NCBI RefSeq assembly: GCF_003390325.1
Contig: NZ_QUOK01000003.1
Coordinates: 372,001-436,000, forward strand
Direction: 5' to 3'
Length of the DNA: 64,000 nt
DNA from: Rhodohalobacter sp. SW132
GTDB lineage: Bacteria; Bacteroidota; Rhodothermia; Balneolales; Balneolaceae
Shown here: piece after piece, positions 34,711-45,387 of the stretch
How the letters are laid out: every line of letters starts with the position of its first letter
Position numbering within the stretch: the first letter of the stretch is position 1
Notes under the pieces: model-generated
The model's input: the letters and a program-made list of their open reading frames with translations, nothing else
The model's database searches: none
What the model was told of the DNA's origin: nothing
Position numbers and translations under genes: made by a program

Positions 34711-36123
34711 ATGAGTACAAAATTTTCACGAAGAGATTTTATTCGAAACAGTGGTGCCGCCACAGCTGGTTTTTTAGCATCTGCGGCTTTTCGTAACCGT
34801 GAACAACCCGCCCGTCCGCCTGATGGAGATCGTATCCTCATCACCGGGGCGATTGTTGTTACAATGGATAATGAACTTGGAAATTATGAATCTGCCGATA
34901 TTCTAATTGAAGAGGGGCATATATCAGAAATCAGTGAACAGATCGAACAGCAGGCGGGAATGGATGTGGTGGACGCATCCGGTCAGATCATCATGCCGGG
35001 ATTTGTGGATACTCACCGGCACATGTGGCAGGGTGCGCTCAGAAACATTTTACCAAACGGCAGACTGAGCGATTATATGCGGGTGGTTACAGGCGAGGGT
35101 CGCGCCGTTTTTCGTCCGCAAGATGCAAGAATCGGGAATTTGATTACTGCCCTGAGTGCGATCGACTCGGGTATCACAACCGTACTTGACTGGTCGCATA
35201 TCGGGAACAGTCCCGCTCATACCGATGCGGCAATTCGCGGCCTCAGGGAGTCCGGAATACGAGGAGTTTATGCATACGGCACCGGATCAGATACTCCCGA
35301 AAACCGATTCCCCAACGATCTCGGCCGAATACAGGATGAATTTTTTTCTGATGACGATTCACTTATCACACTCGCTCTCGGGGCAGGTATCAACCGCGGG
35401 CAGTGGGAGCTGGCACGGGAGCATGATGTGCGAATTTCTGTGCATGTAAACGGTACGGGAGATCTGCTTCCGTTGTCTGATGTAATAGGGCCCGATCTAA
35501 CCTGCATCCACTGCTGCAATTTACTGGATGAGGAGTGGCAGCTTTTGGCTGATCGCGGTGCCGGGGTGTCGATTTCATCGCCGGTGGAGATGATTATGGG
35601 GCACGGAATCCCTCCTATTCAGCAGACGCTTGATTATGGAATTGCGCCCAGCCTGAGTGTAGACGTGGAGACAACCGTCCCATCCAATATGTTCACTCAA
35701 ATGAGATCTGTCTACACACTTCAAAGAATGCAGGTGCTGGCCCGGGAGAGGAACGGCGAAGACAATCTTCCTGATCTACTTACTGCAGATGAAATGCTCA
35801 CTTTTGCCACGATCAACGGTGCCCGCCACAACGGACTGGACGACATCACCGGATCGCTAACACCCGGTAAAAAAGCCGACCTGATTATGCTCTCTGCCGA
35901 TTCGATTAACATCGCTCCGCTAAATAATGTATTTGGAGCAATTGTGATGGGAATGGATCGCGCCAACGTAGAGATGGTGATGATCGACGGTTCGATCAAA
36001 AAATGGCAGGGAAAGCTGATGCATGATGGGATCGAGGAAGTTTTTAAAGAAGCTGAAGAATCCAGGGAGTTCATCTATTCAGAAGCTGACTGGAACCGAA
36101 GTGAGATGTTGTTTAAATCGTAA
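34711..36123 (+). CDS. Tat-exported amidohydrolase (TRZ/ATZ-like)
   Basis: A 470-residue metal-dependent hydrolase. The N-terminus SRRDFIRNSGAATAGFLASA is a twin-arginine signal, so the enzyme is folded before export. The amidohydrolase fold shows DTHRHMWQG (HxH metal site), RISVHVNG (third His), CIHCCN and SLSVDVETT (metal Asp), and the C-terminal beta-sandwich LTPGKKADLIMLSADS. Members deaminate or dechlorinate heterocycles or cleave related amidines; a substrate cannot be assigned. Export of such an enzyme is less usual. The gene is isolated. Confidence 0.87.
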   Translation: MSTKFSRRDFIRNSGAATAGFLASAAFRNREQPARPPDGDRILITGAIVVTMDNELGNYESADILIEEGHISEISEQIEQQAGMDVVDASGQIIMPGFVDTHRHMWQGALRNILPNGRLSDYMRVVTGEGRAVFRPQDARIGNLITALSAIDSGITTVLDWSHIGNSPAHTDAAIRGLRESGIRGVYAYGTGSDTPENRFPNDLGRIQDEFFSDDDSLITLALGAGINRGQWELAREHDVRISVHVNGTGDLLPLSDVIGPDLTCIHCCNLLDEEWQLLADRGAGVSISSPVEMIMGHGIPPIQQTLDYGIAPSLSVDVETTVPSNMFTQMRSVYTLQRMQVLARERNGEDNLPDLLTADEMLTFATINGARHNGLDDITGSLTPGKKADLIMLSADSINIAPLNNVFGAIVMGMDRANVEMVMIDGSIKKWQGKLMHDGIEEVFKEAEESREFIYSEADWNRSEMLFKS

Positions 36124-36347
36124 TTTAATAGACTCAAAGGGATAGATCGTTGAAACATTACTTCCGAATCGGATCCGTTGGCTATGTGAACAGTACATCG
36201 TCCCGGATGAGACGCTTAATTCTTTATGGGAATTCGGTTTTGTTGATTAACGAATCGTACTGATTCTCAGTCACGTGTTTTTCGCTCCGAATAGCGGAAA
36301 TTGAGAGATACCAGTTCCGGTCGGTGTTGGTCGTTGGTTGGTTTATG
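36124..36347. other. Intergenic stretch before the 37-bp array
   Basis: No gene or clear signal is visible. The region leads into the tandem GGTTCGGCGAACC array, and the genes on either side converge. Confidence 0.4.
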
Positions 36348-36458
36348 AGCCTTCTCGGTTCGGCGAACCGAGTTACATAGTTCAAGCCTTCCCGGTTCGG
36401 CGACCCGAGTTGCATAGTTCAGGCCTTCCCGGTTCGGCGAACCGAGTTACATAGTCTT
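36348..36458. repeat. Tandem array of three 37-bp units
   Basis: CGGTTCGG recurs at 36356, 36393 and 36430. Each unit has a hairpin CTCGGTTC-GGC-GAACCGAG (or CCCGGTTC with partial pairing) followed by TTACATAGTTCAAGCCTT or a near copy. Units are directly contiguous with no unique spacer, which rules out a CRISPR array. It is related to the single palindrome at 3634-3652. Confidence 0.88.
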
Positions 36459-36498
36459 GGACTAACGAATCATTCAGATTTATGATTAACCCATTGTC

Positions 36499-36882
36499 TC
36501 ACGTAGCGTCTTCGATCTCTTTACGCAGATCGTTTATATCACTGGCTATATCTTCACGCATATCTTCCCAATCTTCCTGATCACTCTGTTCAAGTTCGGA
36601 GAGCCGATCGCGGATATTGTCAATTTTATTTTTCAGGTCTGAAGCTTTTTCACTGTCTTCTATCTCATCAACACGCTCTTCCCACTCATCGAGCAGACTT
36701 TCGGCGAGGTCGATAAATTCCTCTCGCTGTTCCATCCAGTAATGTTGCATTCCCTGGGTAATTCCTTCACTCACTTCTTCTTCGCTCTCCGTATCACCAT
36801 CACCATCTCCATTATCCTGTGCGCAGGCAAAAAAGGATGTTGCGACAAATGCAATCAGCAAAAATTTTAGTAGATTTTTCAT
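36499..36882 (-). CDS. Small acidic coiled-coil lipoprotein
   Basis: A 127-residue protein of unknown function. The signal LLKFLLIAFVATSFFAC ends in a lipobox (FFAC). After it come a short D/G/E-rich linker and a long charged helix (about 45-127, such as KIDNIRDRLSELEQSDQEDW) with heptad-like spacing, suggesting a coiled coil. I know no named family. The gene stands alone between repeat regions and converges with the amidohydrolase gene. Confidence 0.75.
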   Translation of the reverse strand: MKNLLKFLLIAFVATSFFACAQDNGDGDGDTESEEEVSEGITQGMQHYWMEQREEFIDLAESLLDEWEERVDEIEDSEKASDLKNKIDNIRDRLSELEQSDQEDWEDMREDIASDINDLRKEIEDAT

Positions 36883-37152
36883 GGTACACGTCCATTTTTG
36901 TTACAAGTTGTACCATTAAAACAAGTTGCAGACTTTGTTGTTCCATAAAACCCGAATATGCTGGTTGTGCTCTTAACCGCAGTTCTATGATCTATACGAT
37001 CTGACAAAAAAAATGGGCCGGGGATGCCGGATCGGAGTCCGGCATGACGAAATTGAGGACGAATGTTCTTCTTTCCAGCCCTTATTAGACAGCCTCGCTA
37101 TTCACGTTTCACCAGCATTCGTGGATTGGTTGAGGCAATGAACTACAAACAT
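36883..37152. other. Intergenic region with a REP-like hairpin
   Basis: The hairpin at 37020-37046 reads GATGCCGGATCGGAGTCCGG then CATGACG (GCCGGA paired with TCCGGC). A related hairpin, ATGCCGCATCTAGTGCGGCA, is at 49817-49838. No gene is supported. Confidence 0.55.
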
Positions 37153-37187
37153 AAAAAAACCCCTGATGACTTTCATCACCCGGGTTT
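37153..37187 (-). terminator. Rho-independent terminator of atpDC
   Basis: On the minus strand, AAACCCGGGTGATGA, a short loop AAG and TCATCAGGGGTTT form a strong stem followed by a run of seven T. It lies about 30 bases after the atpC stop. Confidence 0.88.
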
Positions 37188-37217
37188 GAAATTGATTCAG
37201 CTGTAAAAATCAGTAAC

Positions 37218-37625
37218 CTACAAACTGGTCGCTGTCTTGATAAGATTTTCCGCAATGCGTTTTTCGCGTTCAATATCATCAAACACAACAGAGAAATCAT
37301 GCATTTTCTCTTTGATACCAGCCAGTTCCAAGCGGGCTTTTTCAACATCAATAAGCTCAGGTTCAATGGCCCGCTCGGCGAGAAGCGTAACTTTGTTGTC
37401 GTTCATCTCAACAAATCCGCCGCTGACAGCATACACCAGCTTGGTTCCATCCGGTTTCTCAATCTGAACGGTTCCTACATCCAGTGCTGATACGATTGGG
37501 GCGTGATTGTAGAGCATCTGAAACGATCCCAATGCTCCCGGCACCGTTATGCTGATAATGTCCCCTTCAAACTTCGCCCCTTCCGGTGTCAGAATTTGTG
37601 CATGTATTGTTTTTTCAGCTGTCAT
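37218..37625 (-). CDS. atpC: ATP synthase F1 subunit epsilon
   Basis: A 135-residue subunit of the F1 central stalk. The N-terminal beta-sandwich is clear (HAQILTPEGAKFEGDIISIT, GSFQMLYNHAPIVSALDVG, YAVSGGFVEMNDNKVTLLAE), and a C-terminal helical pair (DVEKARLELAGI) can act as an inhibitory element in some species. It follows atpD by four bases and is followed by a good terminator. The other ATP synthase genes are elsewhere, an arrangement known in Bacteroidota and Chlorobiota. Confidence 0.95.
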   Translation of the reverse strand: MTAEKTIHAQILTPEGAKFEGDIISITVPGALGSFQMLYNHAPIVSALDVGTVQIEKPDGTKLVYAVSGGFVEMNDNKVTLLAERAIEPELIDVEKARLELAGIKEKMHDFSVVFDDIEREKRIAENLIKTATSL

Positions 37626-37629
37626 CTGC

Positions 37630-39138
<1,509 letters not shown>

Positions 39139-39290
39139 TTATTCGTTTAGAGTAAAGGATGACCTTTAATAATCTCTATTCTTGAAAGCTTCAAAAGTTA
39201 GGCACTTCATTCTCAAAAATCAACGAACATATCGGAGTTTTACCACTTATCACCGGAAATCAGCACATACCGGTTAATATTCTCACCCAC

Positions 39291-40913
39291 TCATGCTGCG
39301 ATGGCGATATCTTCATGTTTAAGGATCGATCGCATGGCAAAAATCAGCATTCTGCAGGTTTGTGTAATTTCACGGTTTATCATCAACAGCTGCGTGATTT
39401 GAAGCTTCCGGATCTCGGCATGACCCACCGCACTGCTGCACGCCTGGATAAACTCCTTATCCATGCGTTCAATTTTCAAATAGAGATCCTCAACCTCTTC
39501 ACGTACTTCTCTCCTGGCGTTTTCATCTTCCGTACCTGTAAGCTTTTGGCCGGTTTTCACCATCCTCTTTAATCGTTGTTGAATGGATGCAAACGCCTCT
39601 TTGTGAACAAGGTCTGTCTCATTGGTGAGCGCGAGCAAATTACCCTGCGATTCCTGGATATTCTTTGCCGCGTTCATCAGGTTTCGGCTGGCGCGAAGCA
39701 GCTCATCCACAGCTTTTGATTCCTCCTCATCCAGGGCGTGCGCGTGAATGCGGGTATAATATTCAAATATGTCGGCGTGATATTTTTCAAGGTCGGTATA
39801 AATCACCCGTCCCGGTTGTTTACCTGATGAAACAGACTGCCGGGCAAATTTCAGGGTTTCGTCAAGCTGACACATAATCTCTTTCCGAAACGCTTCAATA
39901 GCGGCATCTGATACTTCGGGGTCGGTTTTATGGATAAATTGCGTCATCTGAACAACTCGCTCCGGTATCCACTCTTCCGCTTTTTCGGCCAGTTTCGGAA
40001 TAAACGGATAGTAGATCATCACACCTAAAACATTAAACAGAGTGTGAAACATGGCCAGCCCAAGCACGATGTTTGTGCTGAAACCAAGAATCACCATCAC
40101 AAACCAGGTGAAAAGCGGAAGAATCAGCAGGGTGACCACAGCGGTTCCAACGGTAAAGATAAGCTGACTGAGCGCCGCCTGCTTTTTGGTGTGGATACCT
40201 CCGATCGCACCAAGCACCACGGTAACTGTCGTTCCCACGTTTGCACCTACCACCATCGCTGCGCCCGCCTGGAAATCGATCACACCCGTAAACAGCATGG
40301 TAAGCACAATGGCAATCGTTGCGGAACTGCTCTGCATGATGGCTGTCATCACCATCCCTACAAGCGCGAAAACAACTACACCATAGCCGGCAAACATTTC
40401 GGGATCGATAATTTCGGAAATTTGATCCACGCTCGATTTCATAAAATCGAGTCCCATAAACAGAAAGCCAAATGCAACAAGGAAGCGGCTGATATTTACG
40501 TATTTCGGGGATTTGGCAAGAAGAATGATCCCCAGCCCGCCAATACCGATCAGTGGAAGTGAAAACGAGTCGATATTAAATTCAAAACCAAACACGGCCA
40601 CAATCCATGCAGTAGCGGTAGTTCCGATTTTCGCACCCATCATCACCGAAATGGCCTGGATCAGGTTCATAATTCCCGCTCCTGTGAACGCCAGTACCAT
40701 CAGCGATACCGCCGAGCTGCTTTGAAGAATTGCAGTGCTCACCATTCCGCTCAGGATCGACTTAAACCGTGTCGCCGTGTATTTTCGGATCAGCTGCTTA
40801 AAAGCCGCACCGCTCAATATCCGGATCGACTCCTCCATCATATGCATCCCAAAAAGAAAAATTCCCAGCCCGGCCAGGAACAACCATAGATCAAATTCTG
40901 AAAGTATCGCCAT
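39291..40913 (-). CDS. Na+/phosphate cotransporter with PhoU-like domain
   Basis: A 540-residue membrane protein. The N-terminal 310 residues contain two Na_Pi_cotrans repeats, each with the QSSSA signature (TAILQSSSAVSLMVLAFTGA and TAIMQSSSATIAIVLTMLFT), and eight or so membrane segments. Residues about 340-540 form a helical PhoU-like cytoplasmic domain. The family includes NptA-type phosphate importers and YjbB-type exporters, so direction is uncertain. No pst or pho genes are nearby. It is transcribed away from rsmB. Confidence 0.93.
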   Translation of the reverse strand: MAILSEFDLWLFLAGLGIFLFGMHMMEESIRILSGAAFKQLIRKYTATRFKSILSGMVSTAILQSSSAVSLMVLAFTGAGIMNLIQAISVMMGAKIGTTATAWIVAVFGFEFNIDSFSLPLIGIGGLGIILLAKSPKYVNISRFLVAFGFLFMGLDFMKSSVDQISEIIDPEMFAGYGVVVFALVGMVMTAIMQSSSATIAIVLTMLFTGVIDFQAGAAMVVGANVGTTVTVVLGAIGGIHTKKQAALSQLIFTVGTAVVTLLILPLFTWFVMVILGFSTNIVLGLAMFHTLFNVLGVMIYYPFIPKLAEKAEEWIPERVVQMTQFIHKTDPEVSDAAIEAFRKEIMCQLDETLKFARQSVSSGKQPGRVIYTDLEKYHADIFEYYTRIHAHALDEEESKAVDELLRASRNLMNAAKNIQESQGNLLALTNETDLVHKEAFASIQQRLKRMVKTGQKLTGTEDENARREVREEVEDLYLKIERMDKEFIQACSSAVGHAEIRKLQITQLLMINREITQTCRMLIFAMRSILKHEDIAIAA

Positions 40914-41177
40914 CTGCAGCTTCGTTTTTTATCTGTGTGGACCAATATAAGTTATGAATAAATCGGTTCGGTTTTTACTGCTTCTCAACTGTTCATGCTA
41001 TTTGTATTCGGATCACCGAGCGCGGGGCATTTTCTGAATGGAATTCTTTAAACACCGCCTATCCGGTTAGCATAAGGCATACCAAAACATTATCTTTAGA
41101 GCTGTTTAATATTTGACTTGCTGGGAGTTTTAACCTCTGTCACAAACTGAACGTTTAACCACAAACCGAGTACACTT

Positions 41178-42497
41178 TTGGAAACCGAACTTACTGCACG
41201 ATCCGTCAGCGTTGATATTTTAGTTGAATTTGATGAAAGCCAGACCATCACATACACCGGTGCCAACGAACTGGAACCAAGAGAACGGGCTCAGGTACGC
41301 GAATATGTTCAGAATATTCTCCGAAAGAGGAGCTATTTAGACTTTGTCCTGGGCGAATACTCCAGTATTCAGATGGACGAGATGAAACCGGTTCTTAAAA
41401 ATATCCTCCGGCTCGGCCTGTACGATATGCTTTTTATGGACAGCACTCCCGATTATGCCGCTATCAATGAATCGGTGGAGATTGCCAAGTTACGGCTCGG
41501 ATCGAAGTCAGGCGATCTGGTCAACGCCATCATGCGAAACATTCAGCGTGATATGCCCGACCTGCCTAAACCGGCATTTGAAGACCGTACCAAACTCATT
41601 GCTACCACATTTTCCCATCCCGAATGGATGGTTAAGCGCTGGGTGCAGCGAATGGGTGAACGAGAAGCTTTTCAGCTTATGCAGTCGAATAATCAGCGCC
41701 CTTCGTACTATGTTCGGGTAAACAACCTTCGCACAAAAACCTCAAATTTCAAGCTCCGTATGGAGAAAGCGGGCATAGAATTTGAGGAGAGCGACTGGCT
41801 GCCGGGTTACTTTAAAGTGGATTCTGTTCAGCCTTTCCTGGCTAAAGAGTGGCTTCTGAGAGGAATTTGCCACGTTCAGGATATCGCCGCCGGTTTTGCC
41901 CCCACGATCCTGGAACCGATGCCCGGTGAAGAAATTTTCGACCTGTGCGCCGCACCAGGCACCAAAAGCATCGTAATGGCCGATATGATGAATGCCGAAG
42001 GCTCTATCGTTTCTGTTGATATAAATTCACAGCGGCTCGAACTTCTTGCACAGAACGCCATGAATTTCCGTGCCGAGAATATCAAAATCAGGCGTGCCGA
42101 TGTGCGTGATCTCGATCTTAAACTCGCCGATGGTGTTCTGCTTGATGCCCCCTGCACCGGTACGGGCGTGCTGAGTAAACGAGCCGACCTTCGCTGGAAA
42201 CGGACCGAAGAGGAGCTCGAAAATTCTGTGAAACTGCAGGAAGAACTTCTGGATGAAGCCGCAAATCACGTAAAACGGGGCGGACGCCTGGTCTACAGCA
42301 CCTGCTCCATTGAGCCGGAAGAGAACTGGGAACAGATCCAGAAATTCCTCGATCGCTACGACAACTTTGAACTGGAAAATCTCGAAGAATTTCTGCCTGA
42401 GGAAGTCCTTGCCGAAGACGGTTTTGCATATCAAACCCTGCCGCATGTTCACAACTGCGACGGCCATTTCGGAGTCCGGCTGAACCGCGTGAAGTAA
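41178..42497 (+). CDS. rsmB: 16S rRNA (cytosine-967-C5)-methyltransferase
   Basis: A 439-residue S-adenosylmethionine-dependent enzyme. Residues 1-130 are a NusB-like RNA-binding domain (LTARSVSVDILVEF, TPDYAAINESVEIAKL). The Rossmann methyltransferase domain has FDLCAAPGTKSIVMADMM, the catalytic motif DAPCTGTGVL and the second cysteine in YSTCSIEPEEN. The start is TTG: the first in-frame ATG is about 70 residues in and would cut the NusB domain, and no other upstream start codon keeps the frame. valS follows in the same direction after 111 bases. Confidence 0.93.
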   Translation: METELTARSVSVDILVEFDESQTITYTGANELEPRERAQVREYVQNILRKRSYLDFVLGEYSSIQMDEMKPVLKNILRLGLYDMLFMDSTPDYAAINESVEIAKLRLGSKSGDLVNAIMRNIQRDMPDLPKPAFEDRTKLIATTFSHPEWMVKRWVQRMGEREAFQLMQSNNQRPSYYVRVNNLRTKTSNFKLRMEKAGIEFEESDWLPGYFKVDSVQPFLAKEWLLRGICHVQDIAAGFAPTILEPMPGEEIFDLCAAPGTKSIVMADMMNAEGSIVSVDINSQRLELLAQNAMNFRAENIKIRRADVRDLDLKLADGVLLDAPCTGTGVLSKRADLRWKRTEEELENSVKLQEELLDEAANHVKRGGRLVYSTCSIEPEENWEQIQKFLDRYDNFELENLEEFLPEEVLAEDGFAYQTLPHVHNCDGHFGVRLNRVK

Positions 42498-42608
42498 TCG
42501 ATTATTTTACTGACGATTTATCAATATATATGGGTTGAAGCAGAGGCGTGGTAAGCTTCTGTGCAGACCCGTTTTTTATTTCACCATCCCTGTATCAAAT
42601 CTTTTTAA

Positions 42609-45299
42609 ATGAGTACTGAAGAGCTTACGAACGAAGAAATTCCAAAGCATTACGACCCCGCCGCCACCGAACAAAAATGGAGTAATTTCTGGGAAGAGAA
42701 TCAATTTTTCCACTCAGAACCCGATGACCGGGAACCGTTTACCGTTGTGATTCCTCCGCCAAATGTTACCGGTGTGCTGCACATGGGGCACATGCTCAAC
42801 AACACCATACAGGACGTGCTGGTCCGGCGGGCGCGTATGCAGGGCAAAAACACCTGCTGGGTTCCGGGAACCGATCATGCATCGATCGCCACCGAAGCGA
42901 AAGTGGTGCAGAAACTTCGTAAAAAAGGGATCAAAAAAAGCGACCTCTCCCGCGATAAATTTATGGAACACGCCTGGGAGTGGACCGATCAGCACGGCGG
43001 CATCATCCTGCAGCAGCTGAAAACCATCGGGGCATCCTGCGACTGGAAACGCACACGCTTTACGCTCGAAGAGGAACTGTACGAAGCGGTGATCAGCTGT
43101 TTTATTCAGCTTTATGAGGATGGATACATCTACCGCGGCAAGAGGATGATCAACTGGGATCCAGCTGCACAAACGGCACTCAGTGATGAAGAGGTCATCC
43201 ATAAAGAAGTTCAGTCAAAACTCTACCACGTCAGGTATAAAATTAAAGACAGCGATCAATATGTAACGATCGCCACCACCCGGCCGGAAACCATTCTCGC
43301 GGATACGGCCGTTTGTGTGAATCCCGATGATGAGCGCTACAAAGGACTGATCGGAAAAACCGCCATCATCCCGATGGTAAACCGTGAAGTTGAGATTATC
43401 GCCGATGAATATGTTGATCCTGAATTTGGTACCGGCTGCCTGAAAATCACACCTGCCCACGATCCGAACGATTACGATCTGGGGATAAAGCACGGACTGG
43501 AAATTATTGATATGCTCAATGCAGACGGCACACTTTCTGACGCCGCTGAGCATTACGTGGGCAAAGACCGTTTTGAAGCTCGAAAGCTGATCATAAAAGA
43601 TCTGGAGAAACAGGAGCTGCTCGTTAAAACTGAAGATATGCCGAATAAGGTGGGTTATTCCGAGCGGACTGATGTGGTCATTGAACCGCGTCTTTCCCTG
43701 CAGTGGTTCTGCAAAATGGAAGAGCTGAGCAAACCCGCCCTCGACAACGTATTGAACGATGAGGTTCAATTCCACCCGGCAAAGTTCAAGAACAGTTACC
43801 AGCACTGGATGGAAAACATCCGCGACTGGTGCATTTCGCGTCAGCTCTGGTGGGGGCACCGGATCCCCGCCTGGTATTTTGGGGATGGTGAGAATGAATA
43901 CGTCATCGCCCGCACTGAGGATGAAGCACTGGAAAAAGCGCAAGAAAAATCAGGGAAAACACTGACCGCCGATCAGCTCAGCCAGGATGAAGATGTACTC
44001 GATACTTGGTTCTCCTCATGGCTCTGGCCCATCTCTGTGTTTGACGGAATCAATAAGCCGGATAACCGTGAAGTAAACTACTATTACCCGACACAAGATC
44101 TGGTGACAGCGCCAGAAATCATGTTCTTCTGGGTGGCACGAATGATTATGGCCGGGTACTACTTCCGTGATGAAAAGCCGTTCAGCAATGTCTATTTCCA
44201 TGGAATAGTTCGAGATGAAAAACGGCAGAAAATGTCGAAAAGCCTGGGCAACTCGCCCGATCCGCTCAAGCTGATAGAAAAGTACGGAGCCGACGGAACC
44301 CGCGTGGGAATGCTGTTTGCATCACCGGCCGGAAACGACCTTCTTTTTGATGAAGCACTTTGCGAACAGGGCCGAAATTTCTCGAACAAAATCTGGAACG
44401 CATTCCGGTTTCTCTCGATGAATAAAGAGGCGGGCACGGAATATACGCCAACACTCGAACTCGATTCCGACAACCTGGCCGACCGCTGGATGAAGTCGAG
44501 AATTCTCTCCACAATGAAAGAAGTGGAGAACGATTTCGAAGCCTATCGTCTCAATGAAGCACTGAAAAAACTCTATTCACTGGTCTGGGATGATTTTTGT
44601 GACTGGTATATCGAAGTATCCAAATCGGATGTGCCGGGCGAAAATATGCCAAAGGAGAATCTTGAACGTGCACTTGGTTTGTTTGAGCTGCTGATGAAGC
44701 TCCTGCACCCGTTTATGCCGTTCATAACCGAAGAGATCTGGCAGCGGATTCAAAACCGGTCGACTTACGAGGCACTCACCATCAGCGAATGGCCGGATAT
44801 CGAAGGGGAAGCTGATTCTGAAGCGATCGAACTATTCAGACAAATCCAGGAGCAGATTTCGGCCATCCGAAACATCCAGGCCGAAATGGGGCTCTCGCCG
44901 AAAGCTGAACTGGAGATAAAGATCAAACCCGCCGGAAGTGAGCTGGCTCAGCAGCTGGAAACCGAAAGCTGGATCTACCATAAATTTCTCACGATTTCAG
45001 ATATTCAGTTTGATACATCCATCGACAAACCGAAAGCGTCAGCCTCTGCCCTCGTTCGCGGAACCGAGCTGTTCATTCCGCTTGAAGGATTGATCGACCT
45101 CGACAAAGAAAAAGAGCGTATCCGAAAAGAGATCGCAAAAATGGAAGGATTTCTGAAAAGTGTGAACGGCAAACTGTCGAATGAAAAGTTCGTAGAAAAC
45201 GCACCTGACGCTGTTGTGGAAAAAGAGCGACAGAAAAAAGCTGATGCTGAATCAGATATAAAAATTCTAAATGAATCACTTGAAAACCTTGAGGCTTAA
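42609..45299 (+). CDS. valS: Valyl-tRNA synthetase
   Basis: An 896-residue class I synthetase that charges tRNA-Val. The HIGH motif appears as PPNVTGVLHMGHML (residues about 50-63) and the KMSKS motif as RQKMSKSLGNSPDPL. The editing domain (TTRPETILADTAVCVNP, GTGCLKITPAHDPNDYDLG) and the C-terminal coiled coil (EKERIRKEIAKMEGFL, LSNEKFVENAPDAVVEKE) are complete. Length is normal for the bacterial enzyme. No leader structure is evident. Confidence 0.97.
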   Translation: MSTEELTNEEIPKHYDPAATEQKWSNFWEENQFFHSEPDDREPFTVVIPPPNVTGVLHMGHMLNNTIQDVLVRRARMQGKNTCWVPGTDHASIATEAKVVQKLRKKGIKKSDLSRDKFMEHAWEWTDQHGGIILQQLKTIGASCDWKRTRFTLEEELYEAVISCFIQLYEDGYIYRGKRMINWDPAAQTALSDEEVIHKEVQSKLYHVRYKIKDSDQYVTIATTRPETILADTAVCVNPDDERYKGLIGKTAIIPMVNREVEIIADEYVDPEFGTGCLKITPAHDPNDYDLGIKHGLEIIDMLNADGTLSDAAEHYVGKDRFEARKLIIKDLEKQELLVKTEDMPNKVGYSERTDVVIEPRLSLQWFCKMEELSKPALDNVLNDEVQFHPAKFKNSYQHWMENIRDWCISRQLWWGHRIPAWYFGDGENEYVIARTEDEALEKAQEKSGKTLTADQLSQDEDVLDTWFSSWLWPISVFDGINKPDNREVNYYYPTQDLVTAPEIMFFWVARMIMAGYYFRDEKPFSNVYFHGIVRDEKRQKMSKSLGNSPDPLKLIEKYGADGTRVGMLFASPAGNDLLFDEALCEQGRNFSNKIWNAFRFLSMNKEAGTEYTPTLELDSDNLADRWMKSRILSTMKEVENDFEAYRLNEALKKLYSLVWDDFCDWYIEVSKSDVPGENMPKENLERALGLFELLMKLLHPFMPFITEEIWQRIQNRSTYEALTISEWPDIEGEADSEAIELFRQIQEQISAIRNIQAEMGLSPKAELEIKIKPAGSELAQQLETESWIYHKFLTISDIQFDTSIDKPKASASALVRGTELFIPLEGLIDLDKEKERIRKEIAKMEGFLKSVNGKLSNEKFVENAPDAVVEKERQKKADAESDIKILNESLENLEA

Positions 45300-45387
45300 C
45301 TAATTTAACCCGTCTATATATATTTTTTCTAATTGCTGTTTAATTCTGAATGAATATAGATCGTATGATTCTAAACCGGCTTTACAT

